From the NCBI GenBank assembly GCA_910589685.1, contig CAJUTA010000012.1, forward strand, positions 1 to 11,038: a stretch of DNA of 11,038 nt, in the 5' to 3' direction. This document shows positions 1 to 8,127 of this stretch, one piece after another. Numbering within the stretch: position 1 is the stretch's first letter; every line of letters begins with the position of its first letter. The translations under genes and the position numbers were made by a program. This DNA is from an uncultured Ureaplasma sp. GTDB taxonomy: Bacteria; Bacillota_I; Bacilli_A; Mycoplasmatales; Mycoplasmoidaceae. The notes below the pieces were generated by a model. That model did no database searches. It saw only the letters and a list, made by a program, of their open reading frames with translations, and was not told the origin of the DNA.

Positions 1-1067
1 AAGGAGGAACTGGTACATCTTCTGGATTTGGAATTATAAAAAACCCAAGTGATCCAACAAGAATAGTTGGTGGATCATCATCAGGAAGTACAGCAGCTGT
101 TAAATTAGGTTATTGTGATATTTCTATCGGAACCGATACTGGTGACTCAATACGTCATCCATGTTCATTTAGTGGCACAACAGGTTTTAAGCCATCTTTT
201 GGAATTGTAAGTTGCTATGGAGTAACACCATATGCATGTAGTTTAGACCATGTTGGGATAATATCTAATAATGTGCAAGATTGTGCTATTGGATTGGATT
301 TAATTTCTGGATTTGATGAAAAAGATTTAAAAACTAATAAAGAAAAAAAATACCAATTTGAAAAAAATTTAAAAATAATTGACAAAGCAAAAATTGTTAT
401 TTTTAGTGATGTTAATAAAGGAATGAATTATTCAGTTAAACAAATTTTTGATTCATTCATTAATGATGTAAAGAAAAAATATGAAGTCGTTGAAATTGAG
501 TTTGGTGATGAACTTTTAAATTCATTATTGCCGCTTTATAAAACAATAAGTTTTTTAGAGGCGGCCAGCAATAGAATGAATCTAAACGGTATTACATTTG
601 CTGGGAAAAATATTAATTATAAAAACTATGAAGATTTAATGTTAAATATTCGTAGCAACTTCACAAACGAAGTTAAACAACGTTATCTTGCTTTTGCAAA
701 ATTATTTGGTGAAGAAAAATTTGATGTAATTTATCATAATAGTTTAAAAATTCGTAATATCATCACAAATAAAATGAATAAAATATTAAATGAATATGAT
801 TATTTAATTATCCCTTCTGCATCTGAATTTGCACCTCTATTAGAAGATGTCTTATCCGGAAAACAAAGTGGAAATTTTTGTGATGATGCATTGTTATTAG
901 CAAACTTTGCTCATTTGCCATCATTAACAATTCCAATAACACATTTTGACAGCAAACTACATTTTGGTATTAATATTATGGGGAAATATTTGAATGATCA
1001 ATCTGTATTAGATTTAGGTTATTCAATTGAAAAAATGATTAAGGAAAATGGCTATTATGATAAATAA
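1..1067 (+). CDS. gatA: Asp-tRNA(Asn)/Glu-tRNA(Gln) amidotransferase subunit A (5'-truncated by window edge)
   Basis: Amidase-signature subunit of GatCAB. It hydrolyses glutamine and supplies ammonia to amidate mischarged Glu-tRNA(Gln) or Asp-tRNA(Asn) in the cytoplasm. Translation in the frame starting at base 3 is open to TAA at 1065-1067 and gives 354 residues; GatA is usually about 450-490, so roughly 100 N-terminal residues, including the catalytic Lys, lie outside. Visible are the glycine/serine signature GGSSSGSTAAV (69-101) and GTDTGDSIRHP. The presumed cis-Ser (75-77) and nucleophile Ser (147-149) are 24 residues apart, matching the Ser154/Ser178 spacing of S. aureus GatA. The residue before the nucleophile is Asp where many GatA proteins have Gly. 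A GTG at 273 is internal and not the start. There is no Trp codon. The gene overlaps gatB by 11 nt, which suggests co-translation; gatC may lie upstream. Confidence 0.95.
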   Translation, partial: GGTGTSSGFGIIKNPSDPTRIVGGSSSGSTAAVKLGYCDISIGTDTGDSIRHPCSFSGTTGFKPSFGIVSCYGVTPYACSLDHVGIISNNVQDCAIGLDLISGFDEKDLKTNKEKKYQFEKNLKIIDKAKIVIFSDVNKGMNYSVKQIFDSFINDVKKKYEVVEIEFGDELLNSLLPLYKTISFLEAASNRMNLNGITFAGKNINYKNYEDLMLNIRSNFTNEVKQRYLAFAKLFGEEKFDVIYHNSLKIRNIITNKMNKILNEYDYLIIPSASEFAPLLEDVLSGKQSGNFCDDALLLANFAHLPSLTIPITHFDSKLHFGINIMGKYLNDQSVLDLGYSIEKMIKENGYYDK

Positions 1068-2496
1068 TTTTGAAGTTATTATTGGAATAGAAACACATAT
1101 TGTTTTGAATACAAAAACAAAAATGTTTTCTTATTCAATTAATAGTCATCATCTATCACCAAATACTGCAATTAATGAAATTGATTTAGGTTTACCTGGA
1201 ATATTACCTACACCAAATCCAAATGCTATTAAAAAGGCAATTTGATTGGGATTAGCACTTAATTCAGAAATTAATTGAAAAAGAATTCAATTTGATCGAA
1301 AAAATTATTTTTATTTAGATTTACCAAAAGGATTTCAAATTACTCAACAATATTTTCCAATTGGTAAAAATGGAAAATTAGTTGTTGACATTAATGAAGA
1401 AAAAATTCCAATTGAAATTGAAAGATTTCATTTAGAAGAAGATACAGCAAAACAAATTATTTCTAGTAATGAAATTCTCTTGGATTATAATCGATCTGGT
1501 TGTCCATTAATTGAAATAGTCACGAAACCAAAAATTAGATCAAGTCAACAAGCAGCAGAGTATTTAAGAAAACTAATTCAGATATTAAAGTTTAATAATA
1601 TTTCTGATGCAAAATTAGAAGATGGTTCTATGCGAGCGGATATTAATGTTTCAGTTAGACCAATTGGACAAAAAGAACTAAATAAAAAAGTTGAAATAAA
1701 AAATATTAATTCAATTAATAACGTTGTAAAAGCAATTGAATATGAAATCGATCGTCAAATTAAAATTTTATTAAATAATGAATCCGTTAGTCAAGAAACA
1801 AGAAGATTTGATGAAGCAACAAACACAACGGTTTTTATGAGAGAAAAAACTGATGCTGTAAACTACTTTTATTTTAATGATATTAATATTCCAATAATTT
1901 CTTTAACAAATGATGAATTTGAAAAAATCAAACAAGAAAAAAATAAAGATTTAGATGAAATTATTGATGAATTAATTCAGTTAGGTTTTAATAAAAATAA
2001 TATTAATTTATTAATCAATAATTATGATTTATACAAATTATTCGAAAAAATTAATAATCAGATAAATGAACCTAATATTTGTTTTAATTGAATAACGGTT
2101 GAATTAAGTGGACTATTAAATAAAAATAATTTACAAATTAGTCAATTAGATAATGAATTTATTCATGAATTCACAATTATGCTTGATTTGTTAGTTAACC
2201 AAGAGATTAATGGCAAACAAGCAAAAATTATTTTTGAAAAAATATTTAATGAAAAATCTAAAGTTAAAGAATTAATTATTGAATTAGGATTTGAACAAAT
2301 TAAAGATGTTGATTATCTAACTAATTTAATTAAAAGTATTATGGATACAAATCCAGAAATTATTAATGAATATCAATCTCGACCAGAAAAAGTTCAAAAA
2401 TTCATTATTGGTAATGTAATGAAAGAGACTAAATCGCAAGCAAATCCAAAAATTACTGCCGAAATTGTTATAAAAATGTTGGATAATAAAAAATAA
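1057..2496 (+). CDS. gatB: Asp-tRNA(Asn)/Glu-tRNA(Gln) amidotransferase subunit B
   Basis: GatB is the kinase/transamidase subunit: it binds the mischarged tRNA, activates the acyl side chain with ATP and receives ammonia from GatA. The frame encodes 479 aa, the normal family length. It begins MINNFEVIIGIETHIVLN, the usual N-terminal G(L/I)E-H signature. Family blocks follow in order: FDRKNYFYLDLPKGFQI, HLEEDTAK, DYNRSGCPLIEIVTKP and LEDGSMRADINVSVRP. The C-terminal part is a helical YqeY-like tail ending near NPKITAEIVIKML. Three in-frame TGA codons (1243, 1276, 2089) must be read as Trp. I chose ATG 1057 because an AAGGA at 1041-1045 sits 11 nt upstream; the in-frame ATG at 1048 would be only 2 nt from it. 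The gene overlaps the end of gatA and is followed by a 33-nt gap to thrS. Confidence 0.96.
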
Positions 2497-2529
2497 TATT
2501 AAATTATTTATAATTTATAGGTTATAAAA

Positions 2530-4266
2530 ATGAAAATTGATAAAACTTTAAACCATAGTGCAGCTCATGTTTTAGCTGCTAGTTTGGAAAAATTATATAC
2601 AAATGTTAAACTTGCTATTGGACCTGCAATTGATGAAGGTTTTTACTATGACTTTAGCATTGATGGAGAAATCTCAATTGATGATTTTGCTAAAATTGAA
2701 AAACAAATGAAAAAAATCATTGCAAGTGGTGCGACATTTGAAAAAAGTATTTGTAGCAAACAAGAAGCATTAGATTATTACAAAAATAATCCATATAAAA
2801 CAGAAATCATTAATGGAATTCCTGAAAATGAAGAAATTTCATTTTACCAATCTGGTGAATTTAAAGATTTATGTTGTGGACCACATGTTGAAAGAACAAG
2901 CAAAATTAAAGCTTTTAAACTTTTAAATGTTGGTGGAAGCTACTGACGTGGTGATAGCAAAAATGACCAACTTTATCGTATTTATGGAATTGCTTTTGAT
3001 AATGAAAATGATCTTAAAGAATATATGACAATTCTTGAAGATCGTAAACAACGTGATCATCGTAAAATTGGAAAGGATTTAAAAATTTTTACTTTTAATC
3101 CATTGGCTGGACAAGGTTTACCAATTTGATTACCAAATGGAACAAAAATAAAATATCAAATTCAAAAGTACATTAATGAATTACAACATAAATACGGATT
3201 TGAACCAGTTATGACTCCAGTTCTAGGTTCTGTAGATTTATACAAAACTAGTGGACATTGAGATCACTATAAAGATTCAATGTTTCCAGCTATGGACATT
3301 GATAATGAACAATTAGTTTTAAGACCAATGACATGTCCACATCATATTTTGGTCTATCAAAATGATTTACATTCATATCGTGAATTACCTATAAGATTAT
3401 GCGAACATTCAAACTTACACCGTTATGAATCTTCTGGTGGATTAACAGGTTTTGAACGTGTAAGAGAGATGATTTTAGAAGATACTCATATATTCTGTCG
3501 TTTAGATCAAATTAAAGATGAAGTTGCAAATTGTTATCAAATGATTAAAGATGCACATAATGGTTTAGGATCAAAAATTTGAAGAGTTGATTTATCATTA
3601 CGAGATGTTAATGATAAGGAAAAATATCATAATGATGATAAGATGTGAAATTTTGCAGAAACGCAATTAAAACAAGCATTATCTGATAATGGAATTGAAT
3701 ATGTTGAAATGGTTGGTGAAGCAGCATTCTATGGACCTAAAATTGATTTTCAAATAAAAACCGCTTTAGGACATATTGTAACTGTATCGACTATTCAACT
3801 AGACTTTTTATTACCAGAAAGATTTCAATTGGAATATCGTGATAGTAATGGAGAAAAATCAAAGCCTGTAATGATTCATTTAGGTGTAATTGGTACATAT
3901 GAGCGTTATTTAGCAATTTTGTTAGAGCAAACAAAAGGAATATTGCCACTTTGATTAGCACCGCATCAAATAATTATTCTTCCTGTCAACAATGAATTCC
4001 ATTTACAAACAGCACAAAATCTATATGAAAAATTAAATAATCTAGGTTTTAGAGTTAGTCTTGATAATCGAGAAGAAAGACTCTCAAAACGAATTCGTGA
4101 AGCACAAACTTCAAAAGTTTTATATCAAATTGTCATTGGAGATAATGAAGTTAAAAATTCTAGTTTAATTACATATCGTGAATATGGAAAAGAAGAATCA
4201 ATTACTGTAGATTTTGATTCATTTGTACAATTATTAAAAAATAAAATTGATAATAGAATTAATTAA
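2530..4266 (+). CDS. thrS: Threonyl-tRNA synthetase (short form without TGS domain)
   Basis: Class II synthetase that charges tRNA-Thr, with an N-terminal editing domain that removes Ser-tRNA(Thr). The protein has 578 residues, against about 640 in E. coli. It starts directly at the editing domain, so the N-terminal TGS domain is absent. Editing motif residues are His9 and His13 (HSAAH) and Cys115 and His119 (CCGPH), matching E. coli His73/77 and Cys182/His186. Predicted catalytic zinc ligands are Cys269 (PMTCPHH), His297 (NLHRYE) and His450 (VMIHLGV). The class II region also shows GLPIWLPNG and QLDFLLPERF, and the C-terminal anticodon-binding domain begins near WLAPHQ. Six TGA codons encode Trp (2944, 3127, 3259, 3580, 3646, 3952). 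The start is ATG 2530 with a weak AGG 8 nt upstream. The stop overlaps the 3' end of convergent ispG by 8 bp. Confidence 0.96.
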
Positions 4267-5323
4267 TTTCTTTTAAATAATCATCAATTAAATGCTTTAG
4301 TTCATCTAAAGCATTTTTTGATGGAATTGTTTTATAAATTTTACCTTTTTTAAATAAGATGACTTTATCTAAACTACCTGCCAATCCAATATCAGCTTCT
4401 TTACCTTCTCCGATTCCATTAACAATACATCCAAGAATTGAAATAGTAATTTTTTTATTAATATTTTTAGTATATTTTTTAATTTCATCAACAATAGGAA
4501 ACATATCATAATTTAATCTTCCACATGTTGGACAACTAATTACATCAACCATGTCTGAACGAATTTTTAAAACATTAAGTAATTTTCGAGCAATATAAAC
4601 TTCTTTAACTGGATTATCAGTAATTGATATTCTAATTGTGTCGCCAATTCCTTGAATAAGCAATGGTGCTAAACCAGCAGTCGATTTAAGTATTGCATCT
4701 TCTAATACACCAGCTTCTGTTACACCAAGATGTAGAGGATAATTAAATTCATTACTTGCAATTTGGTATGCTTTCAAAGTTACAAGTGGATCACTTGATT
4801 TTAAAGAAACTACTATATTATTAAAATTATTTTCATTTAACAATTTAATATAATATTTTGCTGATTCCACTAATTGAGTTGCTTGATCATCATATAAATT
4901 TACAATTGATCTTGGCAATGAACCACTATTGACACCTACACGAATTACAACATTATACTTATTTGCATATTCACAAATAATTTTTAATTTATTTGGATCT
5001 TCTAAATTTCCAGGATTTAAACGAATTTTTTTAATTCCCGATTTAATGGCAATGATAGCATATTCAAAATTAAAATGAATATCTGCAATTAAAGGTAGTG
5101 AACTTTTTTGAACAAGTATATTTAATGAATTTGCATCATTATCATCAAGAACAGCAACTCTAACAACCTCACAACCTGCATCTTTTAAATCAGAAATTTG
5201 TTTTAATGTCTTATCTAAATCAGCAGTTTTAGTATTTGTCATTGATTGGATAACTACATTATTTTGTCCACCAATCATAACATCATTAAATTTCACTTGT
5301 TTAGTTTGCTTACGTGTAAACAC
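4259..5323 (-). CDS. ispG: 4-hydroxy-3-methylbut-2-enyl diphosphate synthase (GcpE, MEP pathway)
   Basis: [4Fe-4S] enzyme that converts 2-C-methyl-D-erythritol 2,4-cyclodiphosphate to HMBPP, the penultimate step of the MEP isoprenoid pathway. The 354 aa match the short bacterial two-domain form. The N-terminal TIM-barrel part shows VVIQSMTNT, PLIADIHFN and IRLNPGN. The C-terminal cluster domain has SCPTCGR and GCIVNGIGEGKEADIGLAG. Cluster ligands are Cys264, Cys267 and Cys299, with the fourth ligand Glu306; all are present, so it looks functional. The start is GTG (5323-5321), supported by an AGAGGT Shine-Dalgarno 8 nt upstream on the minus strand. There are no Trp codons. It stands alone, convergent with thrS and divergent from rpmG. 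MEP genes are unusual in mollicutes, so partner genes and an Fe-S assembly system are expected elsewhere. Confidence 0.95.
   Translation of the reverse strand: MFTRKQTKQVKFNDVMIGGQNNVVIQSMTNTKTADLDKTLKQISDLKDAGCEVVRVAVLDDNDANSLNILVQKSSLPLIADIHFNFEYAIIAIKSGIKKIRLNPGNLEDPNKLKIICEYANKYNVVIRVGVNSGSLPRSIVNLYDDQATQLVESAKYYIKLLNENNFNNIVVSLKSSDPLVTLKAYQIASNEFNYPLHLGVTEAGVLEDAILKSTAGLAPLLIQGIGDTIRISITDNPVKEVYIARKLLNVLKIRSDMVDVISCPTCGRLNYDMFPIVDEIKKYTKNINKKITISILGCIVNGIGEGKEADIGLAGSLDKVILFKKGKIYKTIPSKNALDELKHLIDDYLKEIN
4290..4319 (+). terminator. Putative rho-independent terminator of thrS, embedded in ispG
   Basis: A perfect 10-bp inverted repeat, AAATGCTTTA / TAAAGCATTT, has a 7-nt loop (GTTCATC). 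The run of T overlapping the 3' arm (4314-4319) makes it terminator-like for plus-strand transcripts leaving thrS, whose stop codon is 23 nt upstream. In the minus direction no T tract follows the hairpin, so ispG transcription should pass. The hairpin lies wholly within the ispG 3' coding region, around residues 336-345. Termination activity is inferred from structure only. Confidence 0.6.
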
Positions 5324-5455
5324 AATGTTATACCTCTAATATTTACTAATGTTAATATTTTATTGATATTTTTATCTTTATAAATAGATAAAATACAAAA
5401 CTTAATATATAATATGTATTGTTATTAACATATTTTTGTAAATGAGGTAATTTTT
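5324..5455. promoter_or_regulatory. Divergent intergenic region between ispG and rpmG, with inverted repeat
   Basis: This 132-bp, extremely AT-rich spacer must carry the promoters of both divergent genes. It contains a perfect 8-bp inverted repeat, TTTTATCT (5370-5377) and AGATAAAA (5386-5393), around an 8-nt centre. A TATAAA at 5382-5377 on the minus strand is a possible ispG -10 box, but in DNA this AT-rich such matches are cheap. No coding sequence is apparent. Confidence 0.4.
5408..5413 (+). promoter_or_regulatory. Predicted -10 box for rpmG
   Basis: A consensus TATAAT lies 42 nt before the rpmG ATG, which would give a 5' leader of roughly 35 nt. At 17-nt spacing the upstream hexamer is TAGATA (5385-5390), a 4/6 match to TTGACA that touches the inverted repeat of this spacer. 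Mycoplasma promoters often rely mainly on the -10 element, so a weak -35 is acceptable. Confidence 0.5.
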
Positions 5456-5620
5456 ATGGCTGTAAAACGTGGTATTAGAATGCAATGTTCTGATTGTAAA
5501 AATATCAATTATTTAACTAAGAAAAATGCAAAAAACAATCCAGAAAAAATGACATTAAATAAATTTTGTAATACATGTCGTAAATCAACAAGTCATGTTG
5601 AAATTAAAGCAAAAAAATAA
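5456..5620 (+). CDS. rpmG: 50S ribosomal protein L33
   Basis: A 54-residue basic zinc-ribbon ribosomal protein of the large subunit, near the E site. It begins MAVKRGIRMQCSDCKNINYL and ends SHVEIKAKK. The CxxC pairs Cys11/Cys14 (CSDC) and Cys38/Cys41 (CNTC) mark it as the zinc-binding (C+) type. Length is normal for L33. The start is well supported by a GAGGT Shine-Dalgarno at 5444-5448, 7 nt before ATG. It appears monocistronic: a -10 box lies upstream, an intrinsic terminator follows the stop by 36 nt, and the neighbour upstream is divergent. Mollicutes often have more than one L33 copy; whether this one has a zinc-free paralogue cannot be seen here. Confidence 0.95.
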   Translation: MAVKRGIRMQCSDCKNINYLTKKNAKNNPEKMTLNKFCNTCRKSTSHVEIKAKK

Positions 5621-5656
5621 ACTTATTTATAATAATTAACTATTTTTATAATATTT

Positions 5657-5686
5657 AATCTTACATATTTTTGTGTAAGATTTTTT
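5657..5686 (+). terminator. Rho-independent terminator after rpmG
   Basis: A perfect 9-bp stem AATCTTACA / TGTAAGATT has an 8-nt loop (TATTTTTG) and runs into a six-T tract (5681-5686), 36 nt after the rpmG stop. It separates rpmG from the sugar-phosphate/glycolysis operon. Confidence 0.85.
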
Positions 5687-5697
5687 ATTTATAGTAT

Positions 5698-5703
5698 TAT
5701 AAT
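5698..5703 (+). promoter_or_regulatory. Predicted -10 box of the hexose-phosphate mutase/tpiA/gpmI operon
   Basis: A consensus TATAAT lies just after the rpmG terminator and 31 nt before the ATG at 5735, implying a leader of about 25 nt that contains the AGGA ribosome binding site (5723-5726). No good -35 is visible; the appropriate position falls in the terminator stem. Confidence 0.45.
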
Positions 5704-5734
5704 TTAATATTTCAATTAGATTAGGAATGTTAGT

Positions 5735-7390
5735 ATGAGAAACGAAATATATTATGCTTGATTAGAAAACCAAGATATATCTAATTCATATAAAAAAATT
5801 ATGGAAGAAATGTCAGATGATGAATGTTCAGTAGCATTTTCATTAAAGCCAATTCAATTTGGAACAGCTGGATACAGAGCAAAAATTGGGCCTGGGAATC
5901 ATTATTTAAATGAAAAAACATACAAACAATTAGCAATTGGATATGCTAAATTTTTAAAAAATAAATTTCCTAATAAAAATCTTAAAGTACTTGTAACTCA
6001 TGATAATCGCTACAATGGAATGTTTTATACTGACGTTGTCGGATCAACATTATATGAAAATGGAATTACTCCAATTATAGTGGAAAATAATGAATTATTA
6101 CCAACTCCAATCGCCTCATATCTAATTAGTAAAATGGAGCTTGATGGTGGAATTAATATTACTGCTAGTCATAATCCAAAAGAATATAATGGATTCAAAT
6201 GTTATAACGAAACTGGTTCACAAATTTTGCCATATGAGGTAAATCAAATTGTAGAAAATTTGCCTTCATGAAAAGATGCTTTAAACAATAAAATTAATTT
6301 AGACTACAAATATGAAACTGTTAATAAAAAATTTATAGATGAATATTTTGATGATGTAATTAGATCATTACCAAACACTAAATTAATTGATAAAAATTTG
6401 CAAGTAGTTTATTCGTCAATGCATGGAACAGCATCCTACTACATGTCAAAATTTCTTAATAAATTAGGATATGTATGTGTTGATGTTCCAAGTCAAAATT
6501 ATCCAGATCATAATTTTGAAAATGCATTGAATTGCAATCCAGAAGATCCAATTTCATTAGATCGTGCAATTACATTGGCTGATACTTTGAATATAAACAT
6601 TGTTCTAGCATCTGATCCTGATGCTGATCGTTTAGCAATTGCTATTAAAAAAGATAATGATTGGATCTTTATTAATGGTAATCAAGCAGGAATTATAGAA
6701 ACATACTACAAATTAACTCAATTAAAGAAAACTAATAAAACTCCCGTTATCATTAGCACATATATTTCTAATAATTTAATTGATCGAATTGGAAAAAAAT
6801 GGGATGCAAAAATTATTAGAACACCAACTGGTTTTAAATGAATTGGAGATGAAATAAATAAATTATCAAAAAATGATTTGTATATTAATGGGTTTGAAGA
6901 AGCTATTGGTGCATTACCAAGCACTATAAATAGAGACAAAGACTCTTTCCAAACTGCAGCTTTAGTATTAGAAATTGCATATAACTATTTAACTAAATCA
7001 ATGGATTATATTGATATATTGGAAAAAGAAATTTTTCCAACATTTGGACATTGATATGGTGAAACTACATCAATTAAAATCTTGGGTCATAATTGAAAAG
7101 AAATTGCGGATTCTGTTTTCAAAAAATTACAAAAAAATAATTTAACTATCATTGGTAAAAGAAAAATAGTTAAAAAATTCTACAATGAAAAAGCTGGATC
7201 AATTGATTATTTATTTGAAAATGACTCATGAGTTAAATTTAGAATTTCAGGAACTGAACCAAAATTCAAAATTTATACAAATTTATATCCAACTAATGAT
7301 AAATTGGTATTTGATCTTGAATATACTAATCAATTAATGAAAGAATCAACAGAGATTGTTGAAAAAATGAAGAAATATTTAGGTTTATAA
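5735..7390 (+). CDS. Alpha-D-phosphohexomutase (phosphoglucomutase/phosphomannomutase)
   Basis: Cytoplasmic mutase that interconverts hexose 1- and 6-phosphates, linking glycolysis to glycan and glycolipid precursors. The 551 aa fit the long bacterial PGM/PMM (ManB/PgcA) type found in mollicutes. Domain order: FGTAGYRAKIG (N-terminal), the phosphoserine loop TASHNPKEYNG with Ser145, the Mg2+ loop DPDADR with Asp294, Asp296 and Asp298, the sugar-recognition loop GFEEAIG, and the C-terminal phosphate-binding loop RISGTEPKFKIY. The start at ATG 5735 has AGGA 8 nt upstream; ATG codons near 5801 lie after a TGA that encodes Trp9. Six TGA (5759, 6269, 6839, 7052, 7094, 7226) and two TGG encode Trp. 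The stop shares a base with the tpiA start (TAATG), so translation is probably coupled. Glucose or mannose preference cannot be decided from the motifs. Confidence 0.93.
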
Positions 7391-8127
7391 TGAAATACAT
7401 TTTTAATAATTTAAAAACAAATAAAACAAAAAATGAATTAATTTTATATTTTAATGAAATATCAAATTGAAAAATTAATAATAATGTTGATTTGAATCGT
7501 TGTATATTTTTTCTAAATAGTTTTTATACATTAAAAATGAGCGAAATGTTCAATGAGATTGAAATCGGAATTCAATCTGGTAGCCAATTTGGTTTAGGTT
7601 CTTTTACTTCTAGTGTAGCAATTGAACAAATTAAAGCAGAAAATATTAATTGAATTCTTTTAGGACATTCAGAAGAATTTAAATATTTCAATGAAACAAT
7701 AAAATCTTTAAGTGAAAAAATTGAAAAAGCAATAAATTCAAATCTCAAAATTGTTTTATGTTTTGGAAATGAAATTAACTTTGAAAATAACAAATTATTA
7801 GTTAATTTTTTAGTAGAACAATTGCAACTAGTATTAAGAAAGATAAATAAAGAAAATTTTAAAAATATCATTTTAGCCTATGAACCAATTGCATCAATTG
7901 GAACTAATAATGCAATGAAGCCTGATGTTGCAAATGAAATTATATACTTATTAAAACATAATTTAAAAACTATTTTAGATTATTCATTTGAGATTGTTTA
8001 TGGTGGTAGTGTAAATACTGAAAATTGCAAAATATTTTTAGAACAAGAATCAATTGATGGTGTATTAATTGGAAAAGAATGTTTAGACTATAAAAAAATA
8101 GAAAATATTATTGAAATGAGAAAATAA
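7390..8127 (+). CDS. tpiA: Triosephosphate isomerase (divergent)
   Basis: Interconverts dihydroxyacetone phosphate and glyceraldehyde-3-phosphate in glycolysis. The 245 aa are close to the usual 250. Catalytic residues are in place: Lys9 (NNLKTN, canonical NWKMN), His93 (LGHSE) and Glu165 (AYEP). Phosphate-contact motifs YGGSV and DGVLIG are also present. Several usually conserved positions differ: Trp to Leu before the catalytic Lys, GHSERR to GHSEEF, GAFTGE to GSFTSS, the flexible loop EPVWAIGTG to EPIASIGTN, and VGG to IGK. It is therefore recognisable but divergent; a true isomerase is likely given the retained triad and operon context. TGA codons at 7468 and 7651 encode Trp. The start ATG overlaps the mutase stop by one base. 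No separate Shine-Dalgarno is evident, so translational coupling is likely. Confidence 0.9.

Noticed and set aside
1048..1056. ATG 1048 as the gatB start
   Set aside because: It would leave only 2 nt between the AAGGA ribosome binding site and the start; ATG 1057 has better spacing and gives the usual N-terminus. Not excluded experimentally.
273..1067. GatA as a short protein starting at the GTG at 273
   Set aside because: The frame is open upstream to base 3 and encodes the amidase signature with its catalytic serines, so 273 is an internal Val codon.
2497..2529. Terminator, T-box or separate promoter between gatB and thrS
   Set aside because: The 33-nt gap is too short for a T-box, the small AAATTA/TAATTT dyad has no T tract, and TATAAT-like matches are expected by chance here.
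6718..6939. Minus-strand open frame inside the hexose-phosphate mutase
   Set aside because: It is antisense to the conserved mutase coding sequence and resembles no known protein.
7572..7871. Minus-strand open frame inside tpiA
   Set aside because: Shadow of the plus-strand gene, which carries the conserved catalytic motifs.
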